From Amoebophrya sp. A120 (taxonomy: Eukaryota > Sar > Dinophyceae > Syndiniales > Amoebophryaceae): a stretch of 64,000 nucleotides of DNA. The translations under genes were made by a program, and so were the position numbers. The DNA lies in contig CAJINV010000004.1 in assembly GCA_905178155.1 (NCBI GenBank), positions 6,135,923 to 6,199,922 of the forward strand, written 5' to 3'. A model generated the notes under the pieces. The model ran no database searches. It was not told the origin of the DNA and was given only the letters and a program-made list of their open reading frames with translations. The first letter of the stretch is position 1; the number at the start of each line of letters is the position of its first letter. Shown one piece after another: positions 57,601-64,000 of this stretch.

Positions 57601-60600
57601 AGGAGTTGAAGGAGGAAGACTCCAGGTTGCCGCTGCTCATCATCGCGTGCAGTTGCAGTCCGTCGTCGGCGTCAGAGTGATCATGTGTTTCCCACAGGTG
57701 CTTACTCCGTCTTGTGCGGGCTCGGTCTGCAGGTATCGTATTTCATGTTGCTTTTTATCTTTTTATTCATCTTACCACGTTCTTTGTATATCATCAGAAT
57801 CAAAGGCAAATTAAGTTTCATGTCTACCTTTCTCCTTTTCCCGCTTGGACTTGATCATCCTCATCCTTGTCGGATCGGTCGGGTCCATGTGGCGCCGGGA
57901 CGGGGAATGTCTTCGCGTGGGCGAATGCGGCCGGTCGCCGCGCTCCTGCACCAAGGGGCCGCGTGTCAATGTCACGACTTGATGTTCTTGTTCCAGGGCT
58001 GTTGTTCTCGAAGAGGATGGAGGTTTTTTGTTGTTCATCTTTGCTCTACTTGTACTACTGCTGCTGCTGCTGCTAGATGAGCTAGTAGAAGTAGACGTCG
58101 CACCTCTACCACGACCCTGTCCATCCTTCGTGTTCTCCTTTTCCTCATGGTCGCCGGCGCCAGCCCTCACATCCTGTACCACCTCGAGGACCCATGGTTG
58201 CCCGTGTTGCGGATCGAAGGTAATTGCCGGCACAGTGCTCAATCCGTTCTGGTTCTTGTCCTCGGCGAAAAGTAGCGTCGTGCGGTCCTCTTGCACGTCG
58301 ACGCGGCCCCTGCTCTTGGTTGCACATGAAGAGTTTTCTTTTTTGTCCACCCAGATCCTCGGCGATCGATGGTAATCCATTCCTCCCAAATGGTCCATGT
58401 CGGTGAGCCGCTCACAGTGCGCCTCCCGGTGTCGGGCAAATTCGTCCTTCAAAAGCCGATCTGCGGAGATCAGCAAGTGCTTGATGTCCACGTGCTCGTC
58501 GTCGCTGCGCTGCGAGGCGGACAAACAAGTCTCCGCGTCCTCTAAACACTCACGAAGCGCCCGGTAGAGCTTCGGCGGTCGTTGGGTTTTCTTTCTTGCT
58601 TGTTCCAGCTCGTATTCCATCAGATCGTCTTTAACTTTTGCCGCCTGCATAGCAAAGTTGTACTTGTAGCGGTCTTCTGCGAATAAAAGATGATACAGTG
58701 CGACTACTTTTAGTTTAGTGAAGCAAAAATGTTCATGTTACAGTAAAGTAAAGAAGTCCCAATAATAGACAGCACCAATTCTGATTCCTGCAGCATCCTA
58801 TACCTGAACTTGTTTTGCATTTCCGTCTTCGTCTTCGACCTCGTCCCGATCCACCCCCGGCTTAGCAGCAACACATTCAGCACCAGGTCTCGTCTGCAGT
58901 TCCGGTCTCGGCTGTTGAGCATCCGTGGAGGTCAACTGTGGCTCCTCCTCGCTGTCGTCCGTGACACTCTCTGCGTTGGCTCCTGCCAACATGTCGGTCA
59001 GCGCGCGGTCTTTCGCCACCTCGTCGCCGTCCCTGTCGGAAGATGCTACGGAGAATGCCCCTGTCGTGTCGGCATCTGCTGATTGAGCATTTTTGACATT
59101 TTTGTCGGTGGCAACTCGCGGTGCAAGAGCAGATGCTGTTGCAGTTGCTCTTGCTGCTGAATTTGAGTTGGAATCACTTCCTACAACTCCGGAACAAGCA
59201 GCAGAACTCCTCCCACCTCCTCCACCAGCCGCTGCCTGTTCGCCAGCTGGACTCGTCGCACTGAAGCTGATCTTTCTTCGGAGTTCGGGGAGTTTACGCT
59301 GTAAAAATCGGGAAGATGACGATCTTCCCGCTGGAACGTCGTCGCCCGGATCTTCATCTGCCCCCACCGGGCTGCTCAGCAAGTCGCTCGACGTGGAGGT
59401 GACAAAACGTCGACCTTGATGTTTTTGCGGAGCGCGACAGATCTCTGCAGTTTGCTCTTCTGCAGAATTCGCACGCAACATTTGTGCCGAAGAGGAGGAG
59501 GAGGAAGATTCAGTTGTTCTCGCCTCTACTCTACTAGTGCTGGTGGTAAGAACTTCAGTTTCTGCAAGAGCGGTATTTTTCTCTTCATTCTGCTGATTTG
59601 CCTCTCCCAGCAGCTGCACCTGTCCTCGGTCGTGCACTTTCAACTTCGAATCAACGAAACGGCGCTGCTTCGCCCACGGATGATCATCCTCTTGTGCGAC
59701 GTTGTCAACTTCGCTTGGGGAGGACACACCAGTTGTCCCGGCTTTTTCTGCTATTCTTTCTGGATAACGATGTAGCGGACCTCCTCCGGGTGGCAACTGC
59801 TGTAGAGGTGGTGGGTAGGCAGACAAAGACAAAGGATCATTTTGCGTCAACATGACGGTTGTTCCAGCATCCTCGCTAGTATGCGAAGTTGTTGTTGCAC
59901 GATTAGCACGTTCCTGCCTAAAGAACTGGGTTCTGTCCGCGACATAGATCTCCTCGATCGTAGTGTTGTTGCGCCATGGGTCTACGCTCGTCCCGGAGAA
60001 CCGCGTCGCATGATCCCACTTGAAGCAATTTTTCCGGCTGATCGGGTAGTAGTTTTCCGCTGGCTCTTGGATACTTTCCAAAGGCCGGCGAGATGTAGTA
60101 GAAAGGTGGCTTCTTGTTCGAGGGTCAACGTAGTCCTGTGACGCTGTTGAACAAGCAGGTGTAGATGAAGTAGATCTTCTTCTCTCGCTTGGCTCGAGCG
60201 GGTCTTGATCTTTTTCAATTGCCAACTGGAAGTAGGGTCTTAAGGCCTCGCGCAATCCATCTCGATCTTCTTCCTCTGTGCCAGTTCTTGTGCAGTTCTT
60301 GTTCAAAAAGTAGGCGTCGAAGTCCTCAGATTTTTCACCTGTGCGGCCGCCCTCTACCGTAACCGTTGTGCGACCTCCGCGAGCCGCAAACCTCATGGTG
60401 GCTTTGCTCATCGCGTGCATCACGTACAAACCAAGCACCCGCAGGGTTGGACAGGAACTGTTGACGCGGGCCTGGACCCCTGGCAGGACCAAGGGGACCA
60501 CGGTCGTCGTGGACATGGCATGGGTGAAAAGCTCGAATTGATGCAGGTGCTTCATTTTTTGTTTCTGCACGACCTGAAACCGCAGGTACCGGACCACGTT

Positions 60601-63600
60601 CAGTGCCGCAACGACGTGACCCGCAAGCTCCGGGAGAAAGTAGGGGAGCACGTGGTTATCTGTAGCTCTTGTTTCGCTCGTTGTCGTTGTGCGACCAGTA
60701 ATACAGCCCTGCTGCTGCTCCCGGTCGCGGTGCCCGTTCTTGTTTATCGCGCCACTATCCCGAATAAATCTCTTCGCTCTGGTGGAAACCAGTGCGAGCG
60801 AGCGCATCCCCGAGCCGGTTTGTGCCCAGTGTGCGCAAATCGATTTCCCGAAGTAGTTGTCCAGCAGGTCCGGGTCGACCGCAAGCATCAGGCGGAAAAA
60901 GGCACTGTTGTGCTTCGTAAATAGCTCGTCGCAGAGCAACCCCGCATGCTGCACGAAGTAGTCCGTCAACGCTTGGAAGGCTGCCTTCTGCACGTGGCGC
61001 AGAGTTTTGTGTTGGGTCGAGGGATCATCAGCTGCACGAAACAAGCAGGAGATGTTGCTCTTGCTCGTCGTCGTCCCATTTTTGTTCGACGAGGACAGCA
61101 GGTAAGAATTTCGGATCTCCTCCCAGAATTCTGCCACCTCCGCTGATTTTGTTTCCGAATCGAGTAATTCCTTCTCCTCGGGTGTTACTTTGCCGTGTCT
61201 CTCGCGGGGCATACTACCAGCGGATCCGGATGGAGTTGCTTCTGCATGATCGACGCCGTTTCGTCCACACCCGTGCAGAAAAAACAAGTGGCGAAAAAGC
61301 ATCCCCAAGACCTTGTTGCTCTGGTAGGACTGATTTGTTTGCTGGTCGCGCGTCGGGTCGCCGCGAAGTGTTGGTCGTGCTCGTGAAGAAGTAGAACAAG
61401 TGGCACTTCTTGATGTAGTAGTTTCAGTTTCTCCTACGGTCGTTCTTGCGGTCGTTTCTATCTCTGCCGCATCCGTAACGAGAAATCCAATCAAGAGAAT
61501 CAGCAACTCGGCACGATTCAACCTGTCGCGCCTCGCAACCCGGTCAGCTCGCTCCTCGGCCATCTCATCCTCCGGCGCACGAAGGCCCATGGCGATCAAA
61601 GCGGCGGCACTAGGTTTGTCTATGTCTTTTTCGGGCTGCATGGGTATTAAACCCCGATGCACTTCGTCTCGCAGATTTGGTAAACGCGTTTTCCGTTTCC
61701 CTGTTGTATGCAAGTACTTTAGTTGTTCATTGCCGAGTTCATGTCATTTTTATCATCACATACAGCAGATTGCAGTTTTTTCTATTTTTATGGTACCTCT
61801 ACCTATCAAACTACGTACGACGGCTATCTGCTCCGATATCTTGCTTACTTCGAAATCGCGTATAGTAAGCACTGTTATCTGTATCTGACCCGATCAGCAA
61901 CGCAAGTCTTTGTACCTGCATCGCCCCGTTCGCCTCCACCTAAAGAAGCACCGAGCAACAGCTGTCGCAAGGCCAACAACACCACTTCGCGATGACCGTT
62001 ACTCGCGCGGACGCAGAGCCGCTCGAGCACGTTGCGACAGTTCCTCAAACTCTGCAGTTTCAACATGTGCTGCGCAGGAGTGTCGGGTTCTTGCCGTCGA
62101 TCATCTGTTTTTGTTAATACTGGAACGAAGATGTTTGTGTTTTCTCCTTCCTCTTCCTCGGATGACTCCGCCGCATTAAGATCAGCCGCCGTAGGAGCGG
62201 TCGCGGTCGAATGACGCAACTCACCGCTCGTGTCAGCATCTAACTCCTGCTCCGACCGCTCTTTGTCTTTGTCTTTTCGCGTCTTCTCACTTTCCTGTTT
62301 TTTGTTGTTTTCCGGAGCGACGATGAAAGCCACGAGGGAGTGGAGAAGCTGTTCCAAAAGTGCGGTAGATAAACTGTGGTACGTCTTGGACACCAAATTT
62401 TCTGCGTAGACTTGCTCTTGCGCCCGCCCGGTTGTGACCCAGTGGTCGGAACAAGAAAGAAGATCAAGATCGAGATCGGTGAAGATTTTATCATTTATTC
62501 CCCTGTCCTCGTGGTCTTCTGAGAGGCCGCAACTCGGAATGGAACTCGAAGAAGTTGTGGATGAGGTACAGCAGCCGCGTGAAGAAGATGAAGAACTAGA
62601 TCCTGCAGCACCTCCACTTTCCCGTAGCGGCCCACGACGAGAACGAGAACCCCCACGAGGACCGCTCAACACGAAGTTCCGCAGCCACGCCGCGTTGTTG
62701 CGCTGGCGGCGGGGATGTTCGAGGGCGTCGTTCTGCTCCATTTGTTCAATCGCGAGCTGGGCGACGGTGTGGACACAGTCCGGCAGGAAAGGTAGAAACT
62801 CCTGGTAAACTTTTGCCATGTGGTCGAACTCCTCTTGATTTTCAGCTGGAAAAAACGCGTCGCTGTCGTCTTCGCGGTACAGAGGGACCTTTTGATGGGG
62901 TCGATAGCAACCAGTGCTCATGGAGGACTCGCGGTCGTCAAAGGGCAGGGGAAGAATTAGATGATGTTTATTTTCGTCTACTCCGCTGGCATTGGTCGGC
63001 AGGACCCCGTACCCGTTGTATTTATCGTGTAGCACTTCTTCGCTCGGTCGTCCACCTACGCTGGCATTTGCACTGTTCTCGCCCGCTTTCCCCCCGACAT
63101 GGGAGTGCCAGTCATGGTAATCGGAAAAGGCCGTTTTCACGATCGCTCGAATCTGAGACGGATCCTTGGCCGTGCACAAACAGTTAAGCAGGTGGTATGC
63201 GCGGATCGGCGTGGTTGAAAGCGAGACCCTGCTCTGGTTGTTCATTTCTAATGGAGTTGTTGTTCGGTCGTCGTTTTCTTGTGGGCGGTAGAACTTCTGT
63301 CGTGGTGCAACAACTCCATCTGCGGGTAGTTGATCATTTTTCCGTTTATCTTTGCAGTACGCCCAGATGATGGGCCACAAAAACCAGTGCACAGAATGAA
63401 GGTCGTTTAGCGTCATCTTCGCCCCCGGTTCCGCCGGTAAGGCAGCTCGGACTCTATCTCTACTCCTTCTCGCCGCCGCATGATCTTTGCTGCCAGGAAG
63501 ATGTCCTTGGTCAGAAGATTTTTCATCTCCGTCGATTAATTTCTGGTCAACACCTGCAGAAGCCGTACTATTCTCGTTCGGGTGATAGTACTTAAGCAAG

Positions 63601-63821
63601 AAGGCTTCAGGAGGTGAGGAGGAGCTATGTTCCAACCAATATCGCGCTAGAAACAAGCGGTCGGAATTGGTCAGGAGCAGCTTGTTCGTCTTTTCTTGTT
63701 GGCCTTCTCGTTCTACCTTCCGGAACTGCGCCTGTTGGAGCTCCTCATCCGGCTCCTGCGCCGGTGGAACCTTCATCGTCGGGGATCTGGGTGGTTGCTC
63801 TGCTGGTGGTGATTCTTCCAT
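54607..63821 (-). CDS. 2,567-aa orphan protein, 9 exons
   Basis: Not recognised. Exons 61916-63821, 58803-61700, 57828-58706, 57505-57720, 57245-57282, 56791-56919, 55642-56544, 55211-55478, 54607-55073 sum to 7,704 nt with an intact frame and TAA stop. Start ATG at 63819-63821. Long low-complexity, charged and Ser/Thr-rich stretches alternate with segments that look like folded helices: LTNSDRLFLARYWLEHS, LNDLHSVHWFLWPIIWAYCK, HMLKLQSLRNCRNVLERLCV, AAFQALTDYFVQHAGLLCDE, HLLFAEDRYKYNFAMQAAKV, LAKRLPFGGSDIVNIILDKM, EAMVFMDWFRNWKITRR. This pattern suits a large helical-repeat scaffold, but no family match is claimed. No signal peptide or membrane span was seen. Three introns are introners (TSDs GTGTT, CTGGC/CTGCC, CGTTT/GGTTT). 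Two others (58707-58802 and 55074-55210) need a one-base shift from GT-AG to keep frame. Confidence 0.75.
55484..55641. mobile_element. Introner, family A
   Basis: 158 bp in the orphan gene; TSD CGTTT/GGTTT. Removal gives LLNRETRVRRAS. Confidence 0.9.
56925..57244. mobile_element. Introner, family with GTGTCAGGAT ends
   Basis: 320 bp in the orphan gene; TIR about 48 bp from TATGGGGGTGTCAGGAT to TTTGTCATGCATAAAA; TSD CTGGC/CTGCC. Removal gives ATEGQRGVRMAL. Confidence 0.9.
57288..57504. mobile_element. Introner, family E (GTGCACAACTCCCCC ends)
   Basis: 217 bp in the orphan gene; TIR TATGAAAGTGCACAACTACT; TSD GTGTT. Removal gives DPEETPGLLLADY. Confidence 0.9.
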
Positions 63822-64000
63822 ATTGTGGCGGGAAAGAAAATGAGAATGACGAGGCTCTCAACAAACAAACCAGCGCCGGACCTGCATGTTCAAACAGCTA
63901 AGTAAGTAGTTCTGGAAGTTCTTGATTTACTTTTACTCAGGGAAGAGGTCGTGGCAGGCCGAATGATGCTGAAGCCAGAGGCAGATGAGGCTCGTGGTCT

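Noticed and set aside
1-64000. tRNA or rRNA genes
   Set aside because: No cloverleaf-like segment with conserved loop motifs and no rRNA core sequence was recognised by eye; a dedicated covariance search would be decisive.

Overview
The window reads as nuclear DNA of a eukaryote. Genes are cut by many introns, coding regions near 50% GC alternate with GC-rich islands without recognisable genes, and all thirteen gene models, certain and tentative, lie on the minus strand. One-strand gene order, abundant introner elements with terminal inverted repeats (TIRs) and target-site duplications (TSDs), non-GT/AG splice junctions and a proteorhodopsin-type gene together suggest a dinoflagellate relative, most probably a syndinian parasite such as Amoebophrya. 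That assignment is inference from these traits; no marker gene was compared.

Layout from low to high coordinates, all on the minus strand: 5' exon of a microbial-type rhodopsin (263-522, running off the window); GC island (about 950-2700); a complete Slo/BK-type potassium channel in 14 exons (3376-9620, 1,203 aa); four consecutive genes whose products begin with signal-peptide-like segments (10984-22786), the last two being paralogues with a split RING-like zinc motif; GC islands at about 14990-16385 and 23170-26780, the latter including a 2.07 kb block bounded by inverted repeats; a very large HIRA-type WD40 histone chaperone (27062-38608, 2,851 aa, 12 exons); a WDR82/Swd2-like WD40 protein (39723-41684, 463 aa); an N/Q-rich unknown protein (42910 to about 44945); a small Cys-rich secreted candidate with a homopolymer frame break (46719-47384); a nucleotide-sugar transporter with two interchangeable versions of one exon (48248-53460); and a 2,567-aa orphan protein in 9 exons (54607-63821).

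The most striking system is a set of 31 introner elements, 116-320 bp long (one is 940 bp because of a nested insertion). They start TAT and end ATA, carry TIRs, and are almost always flanked by a 5-bp TSD. Removing each element plus one TSD copy restores the reading frame. I checked this by summing exon lengths for the channel, HIRA, transporter, orphan and smaller genes, and every total is a multiple of three. The splice sites are therefore set by the transposon-like insertion and not by GT/AG. All 31 lie inside coding genes; I saw none in intergenic DNA. There are two major families, A (12 copies, about 150 bp) and B (10 copies, about 260 bp), and nine copies belong to small or single-member families.

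Exon coordinates are hand-derived. At introner junctions the exact cut is ambiguous within the TSD; I keep the copy upstream in the gene.
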